A DNA stretch of 64,000 nucleotides. Source: Brachyhypopomus gauderio. Lineage: Eukaryota > Chordata > Actinopteri > Gymnotiformes > Hypopomidae. Numbering within the stretch: the stretch's first letter is position 1; every line of letters starts with the position of its first letter. The position numbers were made by a program, and so were the translations under genes. The notes under the pieces are model-generated. The model did not search any database, was not told where the DNA came from, and saw nothing but the letters and a program-made list of their open reading frames with translations. This document shows positions 40,151 to 64,000 of this stretch, piece after piece. The DNA lies in the NCBI RefSeq assembly GCF_052324685.1, contig NC_135224.1:22273451-22337450 (forward strand). The letters are read 5' to 3'.

Positions 40151-42185
40151 TGTCTGTGTCCGTCCTCACTGAAGCAGTTCTCCAGACACACGATGACTGA
40201 TGCAACCGCAGAGCTAGAGCAGCCGTTGGCTCACGCAGAAATGTGATCCAAGCTGCCGCACAAACCATCACAAACCTCCAACATATTACATTATGGACTT
40301 GTGTCCATCTTTGAAGAGCAGACGTGCTCAGACCTCGTCCTCCTCGTCCCCTGAAGTCTCACTTTACTTTCCTGGTGGAGATTGCAGACTTGCGTGACTC
40401 CATAGGGAGCAGCGTGAGTCACCGCTCCTACCCATGATGCACTGGGTTCACATCACGTGACTTCAAGTGGACATAGGAAGTAGGAGACCCAGGCTGTTGG
40501 GTGTGTATTGCACACTATGCCATGGTCAGCATACCTGTTTCTTATTGGCTGACAGGTCTGTTCCTGTATGCACTTTATCCTTGCGTTTTATTTCTCTGTC
40601 CACCTTTGCCACTGTGCCGGGTGGAGTTCTTGGCCTCTGCCTTGTTCAGCGGATGTATTGTGTGATATCTGGGCATTATGCCAAGCTGTTGCCTACATCG
40701 TGATTCTGCTCCACCCCTCCGTTACATGGCTGGACAGGCATCTTCTGCTGTTACCCTGGGTGAGACTGTCCCTTTCTCTCAGACGCTGGTGCACGTATGA
40801 CAGGTCCCCTTGCCCTGTGACCCTGGCCCTTACGCTAGAAAGCCTTTAGTCAGAGAGAAGGTTAAGGCTGCCCGATACAGGCGAACACATCATATTGTGA
40901 TTTTTTTTTTTTACCGCATGATGCAATTGCGATATGAATGTTAGAAAACTGAAGTGTCCTTGTTGGAACATGCAAGTACTATGATTAATTGAATCATACA
41001 TATCCACACCCTCTTCTGAGTGGCAAGAAAAGGATTCATTTTTGGAGATACCATCCTTCTGTGATGGTTAAAGCCAAACTTGCAATAGTAATGTATTATG
41101 CATCTTTTCCAAAGCACAAATACCTGTATTCAAATGAGTCATTCATGTCATGAGCAAGCTGGATGTTTGTTTTTGTTTGTTTGCTTGTTTGTTTGTTTGT
41201 GGTTCTCTCTTCACACTCTGATGGGTCATTCAGGCCATTTTCAGTACAGAATGCACTAGTGACACCCCCCCCCCCCTTTACTGAAGATTAGAAATGAGGA
41301 AACTGTCCAGAATTTTCCAGAAAAACAGGTTCTCAAACTGTGTTTTTCTGCTTTACTGTACAACACTAAACAAAGACTGACCTTTGGCCACAAAAGATTT
41401 AATCTTGTATATGTTGAGAAAAAGAGGAAGATTTTTAGAAGCGTCTGGCACCAAAATGTAGGCCAATTATAATAAAGGGGTGGGGCCAATTATAATAAAG
41501 GGGTGGAGCAATCACTAAATAGGATAATAAAAAAACCTCGTGTGTCGGTGTGCACAGTGTTTTGTGATGTCAGATTGTGCTGTGGTTCAGCTGGTTGTGG
41601 ACTTTAATGGGACTGGGCTGCCTTTGACGGGTCTTGTTATAGGTCTGTTTTCACCCCTCTAGAGCACTGTCAGCCCTTTGTCTTTGAGAGGGCTTCATAC
41701 GCTGTTTGTCTTGTAGAATCATTACACCCACTTCGGTTTGCCAGCGTTTTGGATGAAAGGCCAGCATGATGTGGGCATAAATATCGGCCTGTCTGGCAAT
41801 CGCATTGCCGCGCCTTATGGCTGTGAATCCGTACGAATGAAAAGACGAGGGCGAACCCTCTTGTGTGATTCGTCAGAACACAGGAATACAACTCTTGAGT
41901 GGCCAATCGCGTGATCTGCTAGAGGGCTCATTTACACGTCGCAACCTTATTATCGCAAAACCCGGCACATCCTACCTGCCACAGACGAATAGAGGCGCAA
42001 TGTCGATAAAGTCGTCCCTGAACACCAGCCTCCCAGTGCGCCTGACAGATATGCAGCTAAATAAAGATTTTGGCAGGACTTGTACCACAGACAGCTTATT
42101 TTTTTTGCTGGCAAGGGACAAATACAAGATTGGCCAAGAATTAGCCTACTTCTAGCTCAGACGTATATCATTCAACCTTGTGTAT

Positions 42186-42189
<4 letters not shown>

Positions 42190-42250
<61 letters not shown>
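42190..42250. repeat. (TC)n microsatellite upstream of the usp33 start exon
   Basis: About 61 bases of TC end 14 bases before the acceptor (cacccag) of the exon that carries the usp33 start codon. The tract acts as an extended polypyrimidine tract. Confidence 0.9.
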
Positions 42251-42252
<2 letters not shown>

Positions 42253-42277
42253 CTCCCCACCCAGTTGAGGGGGCACG

Positions 42278-54309
<12,032 letters not shown>

Positions 54310-54637
54310 CTATTCCGACTTACAGACTCAAAAACATTTTACCTTTTTTATTTTTTTGCCTTTCCTTTAAGCAATCGAGCAAAGGGCCTGGCCATGACTC
54401 AAACCCCCCCATACCCCCCCCCCACCCCCCCCCCCCCCGACCCCCTGACACCTTTAAGTCTTAATTCCCCATGTGACCATTCCTAACAGCAGACAAAACT
54501 GGAACAAATGTCTGTATATACAGTACTGTCTACCTGCAACTGACATGGCCAGTTAGACTTGAAGGGGAAATATGTACAATACCCTTTGCTGGATATACTT
54601 TAATACATAATTAATGCTATTGAATACTGTTTAGCTG

Positions 54638-55581
54638 AATAAAGACGGTCCTCAAGCTGTTCTTTTCTGCTGCTTAGATGGCCAGTTCCAGTTACGTCCT
54701 GCTCCAACCCACTAACAGCAAGCCAGTGAAATATGACTGACAGGCAAAGCACGAAAACATTGTTTCTTGCTCCCTTTAAGGCATTCTCTCCAAACCACAT
54801 AGATGTTTGGATCTTGCACCCAAAATGAGGGTGTTAACCACAAATGTCCCCTTTGTCACCAAATAGGCAAGAACTGTCTAATTAATTCCTTTCTACATAA
54901 CTGAACATATCGAAGAATTACAATGCATAACACTGTATATTTTGTCAACGTCCTCCCTCGGTTAAAAGGAAAATATTTGTACTAGTGAATGACAATTCCA
55001 CGTTCTTCCTGAGATTCTGAAGGGATTCGAAATGCTGTGTAGTTTCAGGAAAGAGTTTCTGTTTTGCACTGTTCTGTAGGCTCAAGCACTGCATGCTTCA
55101 GTACCGATGTTTGATTTATACCTGAATGTACTAGCACTTAAAGAACAGAAGTCTGCGTTGTATGTTATTTATTGCAGAGGGGTATGTGGTTCACTATAAT
55201 GTTTATAGACTTTTATTTTGGCAATCCAGACCTGGTCAGAGTGCATGCACGTAGGAAAGATGTGCACATGCAAGCAGCCCTAGCCATCTCCGTGAAGCTC
55301 CACTCAGTCGCATGAAGAGGCAGAGGTGCCCTGTTGAACAAGCTGCACACAACACACATGGCTGTCTTGTCTGATATGTATGTGAAAATTACATAGGGAT
55401 TTGCGTCAGCTATTTAAAGTTCAAGTTGTTATTTTATGTATATAGTATGACTTTTTATTTCCTAATTGCTTATAGATCGGAAGGATAAATGCTGTACCTG
55501 TACTTTGAAGGAAAAAATTGTATTTGACGAATGATTCCAAAACATGTATGTCAGTTTTTGTTTTGGTCGGTTGAAATTAAA
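54638..55581 (+). terminator. usp33: Candidate usp33 polyadenylation signals
   Basis: AATAAA at 54638-54643, about 330 bases past the stop, and ATTAAA at 55576-55581 in a distal AT-rich 3' region. Either could end the transcript. The sequence from 54,310 to about 55,600 has no other gene and is best read as usp33 3' untranslated sequence. Confidence 0.45.
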
Positions 55582-56059
55582 CACAATTATTCTGTGAAAA
55601 ACTGGATCATCATTGATCACTGGATGTATCATTTTACTAATTTGAGCTTCTAATTAAACTGAGTTTAGTTTAGCTTGTAATTGTATATTAATATCGCTGT
55701 GGTAAAATGTAATGTCATAGAATGACACTGTAATGACCAAACTGTTTAGCATAATTCAAACATATAAATCAAATGAATGTTTATTAAGTTCTGAAGTTTT
55801 AATTAGACCTAATGAGATGTTAACAAATGAAACATTTGGGCTCTAGTTTGACTTTAGTTTACAGTGAGTATGTAATGCTGTCAGATAAGGGGAGTGGGTT
55901 ATTGTGTACATGTGCTAGACACAGATGACAGCTAACCTTTTATCATGGCATTTACAAGTTTCCCCACTGGCATGGCTATCAGCAATTAAGGGCCACTACC
56001 CCATAACTCATTAACCACCCTTATTATTAAAATATCGTTAATTTATTACTGCTCGGAAG

Positions 56060-57250
56060 CTTGAAGCGAGCAATAGACGTGTGAGTGCGCGGAGTAGGAG
56101 CGGCTGCGTTGGCAGCACCGTGAGGTACAGTAACACGTTGTGAGATCTCGCCGGGATCGAGGGACTCGCCAGCGCACCCAGGACAGAGAACATGGCGGCT
56201 GCCGAGTGTGCAGCGACCGACCCGCGGAAGTGAGGTAGGTGTAAATTCTCCAGCTTCGCAAACCCGTCTTACACCCAGCCGTCCCGGCGCGAGTGTTTAC
56301 CCTCCGTCGACCTTTCGTATTCGTCTTAAAACGGGACAAAAAAAAAACACCCTGAAAACGAATTCGCCCGGGTGCCGAGGGCCACACACGCCGTATAAAC
56401 GCGTGAGAAAAGTTGTTGCGCTGAACGGTCGCTCGCGTTAGCTCGCTGGCTACATGCGCCCCCCCGGTCCTGCTCCCCCGCCCGGCTCCTTCCTGCCGAC
56501 CCGCCCGGGCGGCGGACGGGACGCCGTTAGCCTGCGCTGCTAGCTAGCACGCTACCTGCTCTCACGGTTAGCCAGTTGGGGCCTTTAAACCCCCGTGGAG
56601 CTCACACAACCCGGCGTAGTGCCCCCTGTACGTGAGGGCACCGGTGGGCTGTGAGTGATGTTTCCGTTCAGGTAAATCACGGGGTAGTGAGTGCTGGAGC
56701 GCCGAGTCCGGCCAGCGAGACCCTCGGTTTAGCTCTTCAGCTAACGGCCAGCTCGAAGCTGACCGCTGAAGCCGCTCGTAAAGCCGCTCCGCTAACTTCG
56801 CGAGGTGGTGGCCGGCGCTGCTATCACCGCGGTCGGGCTCCTCACGAAGCGGCGAGTTTCCCTCATTAGTGGCGCATAATTACATTTGGGCGCGACCGAG
56901 CTTGGCCCGTTAGCGCCGGTCGGTTTTACGCGTCCCTCCCCGAGTGAACGCGGCGGCTAGGCGGGCTGGTGGGAGCTTTAGCCGCGCGTTCGTTCACTTG
57001 TACCGTCCCGCCTTAGCGTGAGCCGCGCTAGCCCGCCAGAGGGGTCACCCACACGGCCGTCTCTCGTGTTTTAATCTGTTTCTGTTTCGGGTTTATACTA
57101 CAGAAGTCTGTCGCAAGACCGTCGAGATAAACGTTTACGCGAACGTGAACCTCCTAGCTCCCCCCCCCAGTGCACAGCGGCTGCGGTGTGAACTTGTAAA
57201 CGGGACTCTGAGCTCACACACCCGGCTTGACGGCTATGCCAAGCCGCGGA
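56060..57250 (+). promoter_or_regulatory. zzz3: zzz3 CpG island and noncoding first exon
   Basis: A strongly CpG-rich block with a donor (tgag|gtaggt) after position 56234. The exon contains an ATG in good context (aacatggcg) opening a 13-codon frame that stops at 56233, one base before the exon end. It is the likely first exon of zzz3, whose first coding exon starts at 63,273. The assignment rests on strand, position and splice signals. Confidence 0.5.
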
Positions 57251-57569
57251 CGCGGTGTTTCAGAAGAGGCCCGCTAAACGTTTATTTTCAACATGAAATT
57301 ATCTCGTAGACAGAAAAGAGGTGAGTTAATCAACTGCAAACGAAATATATATATATTTTTAAAGCCGTCTCCTCTGAAGGAAATGAGTTGTGTCAACTAG
57401 GCAACTGTGTTAAAAGAAATCATTTATCAAGCTAAATCAATACGACTGTATTTATCTAGTTTGGATCATCAAGCGAAACTCGCTTTTCAATCTAGTTTCA
57501 AGCCGTTGTGGCCTCTAAACACTGCTGTACCAAACACAAAACCCTTCAGCCACCACGAAAACACAACTT

Positions 57570-57665
57570 TAATCCGTTTAACACAGTTTTTTTACAGTTT
57601 TAATCCGTTTAACACAGTTTTTTACAGTTTTAATCCGTTTAACACAGTTTTTTTACAGCTTTAAT
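57570..57665. repeat. Three-copy ~30-bp tandem repeat
   Basis: The unit tttaatccgtttaacacagt plus a poly-T and acagt recurs three times, inside zzz3 intron 1. Confidence 0.85.
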
Positions 57666-58035
57666 CCGTGTCAAGTCTCATCTTTTACTTCAGCACTGAG
57701 AGAAGTGTCCGTTATTTTGCTGAGCACGTGCTCCATTTAAAGTTCATGTTCGCCACGCGCACGGGCTCATAATTATTCAGGAAGTTGAAATATCTGAACA
57801 TGCGACCAGTAGCGATTTACTCAGTGTGTGTGTGTGGCGTTGAGATTTAAACGCCCCAGACTTGACTTGAGCTTGTTGATCTGAGCTACATACGCACTCT
57901 GGCTGTCCAAACATGTGTAGTGTTAACTGTTATTTGGCTGAAAGGGAACGATTTCAAGAAGACAAATATTTTTAAAGTAAATATTTGTCAAGTCGTAGGT
58001 TGAATGTAGTCATTAGGTATTTTTGGCCATTCTTA

Positions 58036-58758
58036 AGCCCTATCCGGACGGGATTAGTTTCTCAGGGGGTCCTGGGGTAATTTTCACTTTTACGGGGGGT
58101 CCTCTGTGATTTTAATCCCGTCCGGAACGAGCATGTCCGTGTTTTTCTCAGACGTCCTCAGAGAAAATTACAGGCGGAATTACCTACTGTTTTTCGCTGT
58201 ACTCCGTGGTCGTCTGGTAATTTTAGTCCCGTCCGGATCCACATGTCTGAGTTTATACATGCAGACATCACCTCGCGTTTAATAAAACAGCTATATGTCC
58301 ACTGCCACGCACCGTAGTTACATGTTGGGCGCGCGTTTTCACGGAGATCCACGTAAAGACAGCGGCGAGCGAAAATGGATTTACTGGATTTTTTAATGGA
58401 TTTATTTTATTTTATTTAACGGATTTATTTAGCTATTTACATTCATTAGCGATTTTTTATAATGTGTTTTCTGTATTGGTTTAACAAAATAGCTTAACTT
58501 AAACGGAGATCTTAAATGCTGAACTGAACAGTAGTAAAGTTAAAAGTTAAAAAGGAATCATCAGAGTTGGCAGTGTGACATTATTAAACATGCTATCACG
58601 TGACAAGGCGATGTCATGTGACCGAGAAAGCCAAAAACTCACGGGTCCTCCTGTTTTTTCAATTGCTGTCCGGATGCAAGAGTTTTATCACCGAGTACAA
58701 GGGTGAAATATTTTTCACAGACGTCCCCCTGAAAAACTAATCCCGTCCGGATAGGGCT
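58036..58758. mobile_element. PIF/Harbinger-type MITE, 723 bp
   Basis: The left end AGCCCTATCCGGACGGGATT and the right end are inverted copies extending about 34 bases with one or two changes. A TTA trinucleotide flanks each end (58033-58035 and 58759-58761), matching the 3-bp TWA target duplication of PIF/Harbinger elements. Internal copies of the cccgtccgga motif occur near 58,122 and 58,229. No transposase is encoded, so it is non-autonomous. It lies in zzz3 intron 1. Confidence 0.8.
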
Positions 58759-58764
58759 TTAGAC

Positions 58765-61700
58765 GTTTTGGAATTAGTGTTATGGCCCTTTACACCAGTT
58801 AACCGGTAATACTGGTCTTATATAACGATAGGTTATATCTTTCAGTGATCTAGCTATGTGATTCACATAAGGGACATCATTTTTTAATTGTGGAATGAAG
58901 TCAATTTAAGGGAATAATAATAGAGTTCCATGAAAGCCCTGCAAACAACCATAACAGTTTGGTATCACATTCGCTACATGCATTACTGAGATTGTAAGTT
59001 TATATTCCGTGTGGACAATTTGAGCACAGACAAAAGTAACTTGGGGATGTGTTTTGTAACTTTATTGTTGTTGCCACACTTCCTTTGTGGAACACGGAGT
59101 AATTTTAGCCTGCTGGGTTTGTTCGGGTCTTACCTTGAAATGAATTTATTTTTACTCTTTAGAAGACGAATTATGAGTTAACAAGTGAATTAGAAGTGGG
59201 TTATGGTGTAGTATCAGACGATAAACGGTGATCTTTGCGAGATTGCTTTGGTGGTTGTGTGCATTACAACATGAGCTTATGCTAAAATTAAAATCAGCTA
59301 ATTGTATGGTCCTGCATTCCTTGTATTGTACGTATGCGGGTTTAATTGATTTGAATCAAACCGATACAAGCCTGTAAGCGTTCTTTAGTGAAGAGGAAGA
59401 CAGAATGTGATGTGTATCTACACCTGGATATTAATGGAAAATGGTTTTCCAACCAGTTTGCCACTTTTGAGACAGCCCCCCCCCCCCCCCCCCCCCTCCA
59501 CCCACCCCCTCACACACTTACATCCGCTTGCTTCTGCCTTTCCTATGCATGGTCAAATCAGATTAGCTTCCCTGCAGGAGCCTTCAGTGGTGTGTGAATG
59601 AGAGCATGGCATAGAATTTCATCCAGGTACCCCCTTTTCTCAGCCTGTGATGCAGGATGAACGTATCGGCAGTGTAATCAGTGGCTGGTTAAAAATCGGC
59701 CCACTCTTATTGGACGGCGTCCGACAAGCACCGTGATCGTTCCAGCGTTTGGCGAGACGGTCCTCATCAGGGGCGAATATTAAATCATGGAAGCGTTTAC
59801 AGTAGCCTTTACACACCACTTCCTTACTGAAACTGAACTGGGCTGCTTCCAATTTTAATAAAGGTTTTTTTTTTATACATGCCTCGTTGTTATGCTGATA
59901 GTTCAGGAAATTGAGTTGGACCGCCCACAGCCATGAATCAAATAATCAGGTTTCCCTCCGTCATTTGTCCCCCAGTCACGAGTTCAGAATCTGATCACCA
60001 TGCAGATCAAACTAATGGCGTTGGAGATTATGGTTGGTTGGACGGAGTGGTTTTGGCATGTTTAGATGATGACAACGATGGTGGTGGTGGTGAATCTAAC
60101 CTGTCATGCGATATGTAATATGACTTTGAAAAAGACCCGAGTTTAAATGTGTGCTAGAATGCCAAGCTTGAAATCTCTGGGAGTGGAGTTTTTCAGAGAT
60201 GGACAGTTTTATCATAAATTTCCATTTTTTTTGAAGGTCATGCCTAGTTTTCTCTGTTGTAACACACGTGAAACTGGTGTTTTGCTCTCTGAAGTAGATC
60301 ATCTTCTCCTGCTGTTTTGTGACTAGCAAAACAAAAATTCAGGGGTTTAGAGACCAAGAGAACAGGAGATGCAACTTCAGAGGTGCCGTCAATCTGGACG
60401 GAGAAGCCCTCGTCTTGGACAAAACCCCTGTTATTATTGGACGCCTAACTAGGCTGCAACATGTTATATATTTACATTTATGACTTGGGGCATGTTGATT
60501 GCAAATGTGTGTTGTCAAAAAAAAAAAGCAGTGATTTAAGCAGCAGATGGAATAATCTGATATCAAATGCTCATTAGCTGTGTTTGTCTTCCTACCAGTG
60601 AAAACTTCGTTTTGAATAACCCCTGAAGCTGTGATAACGCACAAATTCAGATAATTGGTTATTACAGTTCGCTCACATGGAGTACTGACGGGGGTGTTCT
60701 TTCGTCAATAACCAATCACTCAAATGATCTAAAGTCCCACAGTTTCTGGTGGTGGTGTTTTTCCTCCAGCGTGTGAAGAGCCAGGAAGCTCTGCTGTGCC
60801 TGGCTGCTTTTGTTGTGGCCTTCACGTGGCAGGCGGATTCTTGTCTGTTTCATACGGTCGGAGGGTGCGACGTTTAACCTTTTAGAAGCATTAGAAATGT
60901 ATTGGCGCTGTAAAAACGCAACCAGCCTTTTGAATCTGTTGGTTATTCTCGCTTTTCACGTTGAATGGCCGATCCGATCGATTGGTTACGTCCTGGATTA
61001 AAACCAAAGTTGGTATTCTTTTTCAAAACTCTGCCATGATTTTCAGACATGGTAACACTGCATCTGAGAACGGTCTCTGGTCAAGGGGCCTCCTCGTGTC
61101 TGAGCTCCTGAAGTCGACATGCTCCCACCCAGCTCAACTGTCTGAGTTGAGAGGCAGGCGCACAGGCAGGCATAAGTCTGGACACTGCCTCCATGATTCA
61201 CACCTGAGGTGCACTGTAGTAGTGTTTCATCCAAATGGCATTTCTCTCTGAATGAAAGACAGACTGCAAGGACTCCTGGTAGGTCTTTTATTTTGAAATA
61301 AAGATACTTGGGCATCAAACATATAGCTGTAAGTTGCACTGTAGTAAAACACAGAGGGATGATGTTTCTAATTCAGGTTAATTTGTCCTGGTTAGAATGT
61401 ACTTTAAAACAAATCCCTTCAAATGTTGTTGGTAACGATGTGGAACGATCTGAAAGTTCCAGGTGACCTAGCGTGTTAGTCTTGCACGGTTAGGTCCAAA
61501 CGGAGACGGTTGGGAAGGGCAGTTCAGTGAGATCAGCATTTGTCGTACACGGCAGCGTGGTTTACTCCTGCCGAAGCCCGACCCACGGCACGGTGGGCGT
61601 GTCTTTGTCCTGTTCACCATTTAGGTGTTGCGGGGTGACTGTGCTGCCGGTGGCCTGCTTGCTGTAGGGCTGGTGTGTTCTTGGACAGGTAGCAACACAC

Positions 61701-62185
61701 GAGTTAAACCCGTGACCCGACGTCACTGTCCTTCAAAAGACACCTTCACCGCCGTAGCCTCCGACAGTTTTTGAGAAAATCGCGCAGATATTTGTTAAGT
61801 TTTCCTCTTTGACTTCTCCAGCCGTCGTGAAGATCGTCTGCGGAGCTCAGATAACGGAGAGATCGCACCTGCTGGCTCCGTGATCTCCAACCACGCCGCT
61901 CCTTTATCCTCCACAGACAGATAACGGCAGAAAGTGAGAGCGGCAGTTCCGTTTTTGTTTTTCGGCGGATCCGTTTGTCTCGATAGCCTCGCTGACGGGA
62001 GGCTTTCATTGCCCCGCCCACCACGTTTTATGGAGGTGGGACCCTTGCATAATCGTCTCCGTGGAGGCTTCAGAGGTTGGTATGGCAGTCGCACCTGCAG
62101 CTTACAGGCCTCTTTTAGGTCAAGCACCCTCTCGCACCCCCGAGACCTCCGGCACACTTAATCAACAGGCGAGAATGGGAGGAAC
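58765..62185. other. zzz3 intron 1, no further gene seen
   Basis: Unremarkable intronic DNA with a poly-C run near 59,478-59,497. Open frames here have no recognised domain or splice context. Confidence 0.45.
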
Positions 62186-62194
62186 CCAGTACAC

Positions 62195-62640
62195 ACAAGT
62201 CCACCTTGCGTATGGGGGCGTGTGTTGGGTCCACCCTGCGTATGGGGGCTTGTGATTGGGTCCACCCTGCGTATGGGGGCTTGTGATTGGGTCCACCTTG
62301 CGTATGGGGGCGTGTGTTGGGTCCACCCTGCGTATGGGGGCGTGTGTTTGGGTCCACCTTGCGTATGGGGGCGTGTGTTTGGGTCCACCTTGCGTATGGG
62401 GGCGTGTGATTGGGTCCACCTTGCGTATGGGGGCTTGTGATTGGGTCCACCCTGCGTATGGGGGCTTGTGATTGGGTCCACCCTGCGTATGGGGGCTTGT
62501 GATTGGGTCCACCCTGCGTATGGGGGCGTGTGATTGGGTCCGCCCTGCGTATGGAGCGCGTGTGATGGGTCCGCCCTGCGTATGGGGGCGTGTGATGGGT
62601 CCGCCCTGCGTATGGGGGCGTGTGATTGGTCCAGTACCAG
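62195..62640. repeat. 31-bp minisatellite, about 14 copies
   Basis: A unit with core gcgtatgggggcttgtgatt plus gggtccaccct repeats about 14 times with mild divergence. Because 31 is not a multiple of three, all three minus-strand frames read the same 31-residue period without stops. It lies in zzz3 intron 1. Confidence 0.95.
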
Positions 62641-63197
62641 GCAGTTAAAAATGGTCAGTGTCCTAATAGTTCAGCTGGGTAGAGAGATGGAGGAGCAAAC
62701 AGGCAGAGCAGGAAGCATAGAGGTGTGGGGGGAGGAGGTGTAGGGGGGAGGCGTAGGGGCGTGTGGGGGGGGAGGTGGAGGGGTGGGGGGGGGGGCGTAG
62801 GGGGGCTGGGACGAGTTGTTGGCTTCATCCGTGTTATTGATGTTATGGATCGTTGGGTTGAAATGCACTAGCGTGTTGCTTTAAATTTTCTTAATGTATT
62901 GCGAGTGCACTAATGCAGTGACCTGCGTTTAATTTATCCTTACACCACATTAGCATGTGTTGTCCAGGATGAGTCACTGTTTGTATCTAATCACAGAAAT
63001 GTTTGTTCAGATGTAATCGATCTTGGAAATAATTGCTTAAGATTTTGCGACCGTGACGCTATCGTCTTCAGTGAAGAATATGCTGGATGTAACTCGGGTC
63101 ATCTTGATAGTGACCAAATATTCACTTTCATTAATGGCTGCTGTCAGTGGTTGATGTGATTACATCTCTCTCTCTTCTCTCCTTCTCTCTCTCTTCC

Positions 63198-63208
<11 letters not shown>

Positions 63209-63270
<62 letters not shown>
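63209..63270. repeat. (CT)n tract forming the zzz3 acceptor
   Basis: About 62 bases of CT run directly into the acceptor AG (63271-63272) of the first zzz3 coding exon, preceded by a poly-C run. No other sequence separates the microsatellite from the splice site. Confidence 0.9.
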
Positions 63271-63272
<2 letters not shown>

Positions 63273-63315
63273 AGGAGAGCCCCACGATGAGTCGTCAGTA
63301 GTCTCCCACCGTATT

Positions 63316-64000
63316 ATGGCCGCGTCTCGCTCCTCGCGTGTCACCAGATCATCAGTGGGTATAAATGGATTGGACGAGAACTTTTGTGGGCGGACCCTCA
63401 GGAACCGCAGCATCGCCCAGCCGGAGGAGGCGTCGCCGCTGGCCACGCCCAGAGCCCGCTCGCCCAAGAAGAGGCAGGACGGCCAGCAGCCCCAGGCGGG
63501 CTCCCACGTGGGGAAGGTAGCGGAGGGCCGGGCGGAGGGCGAAGCCTCGGCCGCCCACAGGAAGCGCGGCCTCTCGGCCTCCGAGCGCGATGAGCCGGAG
63601 AGGCCGGACGTCTGCGAGCGGGCGGCGGCCGGTCCGGAGACCTCGCCCGCCCCCAAGAAGGCCAAGCGCTGCTCTCGCTCCGGGGAGGCCCCGGGGACCG
63701 ACGAGGAGCCCTCCCCCAAACCCGACAGCCCCGCCCCCACCGCCGAGGACTCGAAAACGGATGCCGCCCCGACGCCCGCCGTCGACGAGCCCGGGGACGA
63801 GAGGGGCGAGGTCACGGAGGGCGGCGTCCCAACCGCTCAGGCCGCCGAGACCCACAAGGCCACCAATGGAGTAGCCGAGCCTTACAAGGAGGACTTGGAA
63901 GCCGTAGGCCTGCCGGCCGCGCCCCGTGCCTGCCCCGCCGGGCCCTCGCTGCCAAACGGCGGCCAGGCTCCGCCCCCCACGCCTGACCCCGTTGTGCCTT
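63316..64000 (+). CDS. zzz3: ZZ-type zinc finger protein 3, N-terminal part
   Basis: The exon starts at 63273. The main start codon is at 63316, giving MAASRSSRVTRSSVGINGLD then ENFCGRTLRNRSIAQPEE, which matches the N-terminus of vertebrate ZZZ3 closely. The frame stays open for 228 codons to the window end. The later part is Pro/Ala/Glu-rich, with basic patches such as SPKKRQ and HRKRGLS. It is much more GC-rich and less conserved than the first 40 residues. ZZZ3 is a subunit of the ATAC histone acetyltransferase complex; its Myb/SANT and C-terminal ZZ domains must lie beyond this window. A four-codon upstream frame (63287-63301) precedes the start in the same exon. Confidence 0.9.
   Translation, partial: MAASRSSRVTRSSVGINGLDENFCGRTLRNRSIAQPEEASPLATPRARSPKKRQDGQQPQAGSHVGKVAEGRAEGEASAAHRKRGLSASERDEPERPDVCERAAAGPETSPAPKKAKRCSRSGEAPGTDEEPSPKPDSPAPTAEDSKTDAAPTPAVDEPGDERGEVTEGGVPTAQAAETHKATNGVAEPYKEDLEAVGLPAAPRACPAGPSLPNGGQAPPPTPDPVVP

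Noticed and set aside
62115-62512. Three overlapping minus-strand frames of about 110 residues
   Set aside because: They are products of the 31-bp minisatellite, with identical peptide in every frame.

Overview
This window is vertebrate nuclear DNA, almost certainly from a teleost fish. The genes are split into many short exons with GT-AG introns. The sequence is rich in TA, GT, CT and poly-C simple repeats and in fish-type transposon debris. The gene order zzz3-usp33-miga1-fubp1 matches a conserved vertebrate block (human 1p31.1, from memory). The species cannot be named from the sequence.

Layout. Positions 1-19.4 kb are gene-poor and transposon-rich: decayed Ty3/gypsy pieces, two non-LTR retrotransposon tails, an LTR-like repeat present twice, an orphan pyrin-domain exon (minus strand, about 3.1-3.6 kb) and a short phospholipid scramblase gene (minus, 7.4-9.15 kb). 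fubp1 (minus, 19.9-25.7 kb) has 20 coding exons that join in frame into a 672-residue protein with four KH domains. After 3.8 kb with no recognised gene comes miga1 (minus, 29.6-35.5 kb), 15 coding exons giving 595 residues. Its 5' end faces usp33 (plus, CpG-rich first exon near 38.0-38.2 kb, coding 42.3-54.3 kb, 23 coding exons). The stretch between them holds TA arrays and two foldback elements. zzz3 (plus) starts with a noncoding CpG-rich exon near 56.2 kb and a 7-kb intron; its first coding exon begins at 63,273 and runs off the end.

Functions. fubp1 is a single-strand DNA/RNA-binding transcription and splicing regulator. miga1 is an outer mitochondrial membrane fusion regulator. usp33 is a deubiquitinase with a zinc-finger ubiquitin-binding domain and two DUSP domains. 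zzz3 is a chromatin reader subunit of the ATAC acetyltransferase complex. They are unrelated housekeeping-type genes kept in synteny, not a pathway. I see no convincing undescribed biological system. The most notable points are a pair of opposite one-base frame disruptions in usp33, four introns whose acceptor tracts contain or lie beside CT microsatellites, an inverted fubp1 orientation with no nexn detected, a four-copy tyrosine motif array in fubp1, and a Harbinger-like MITE with clean termini.
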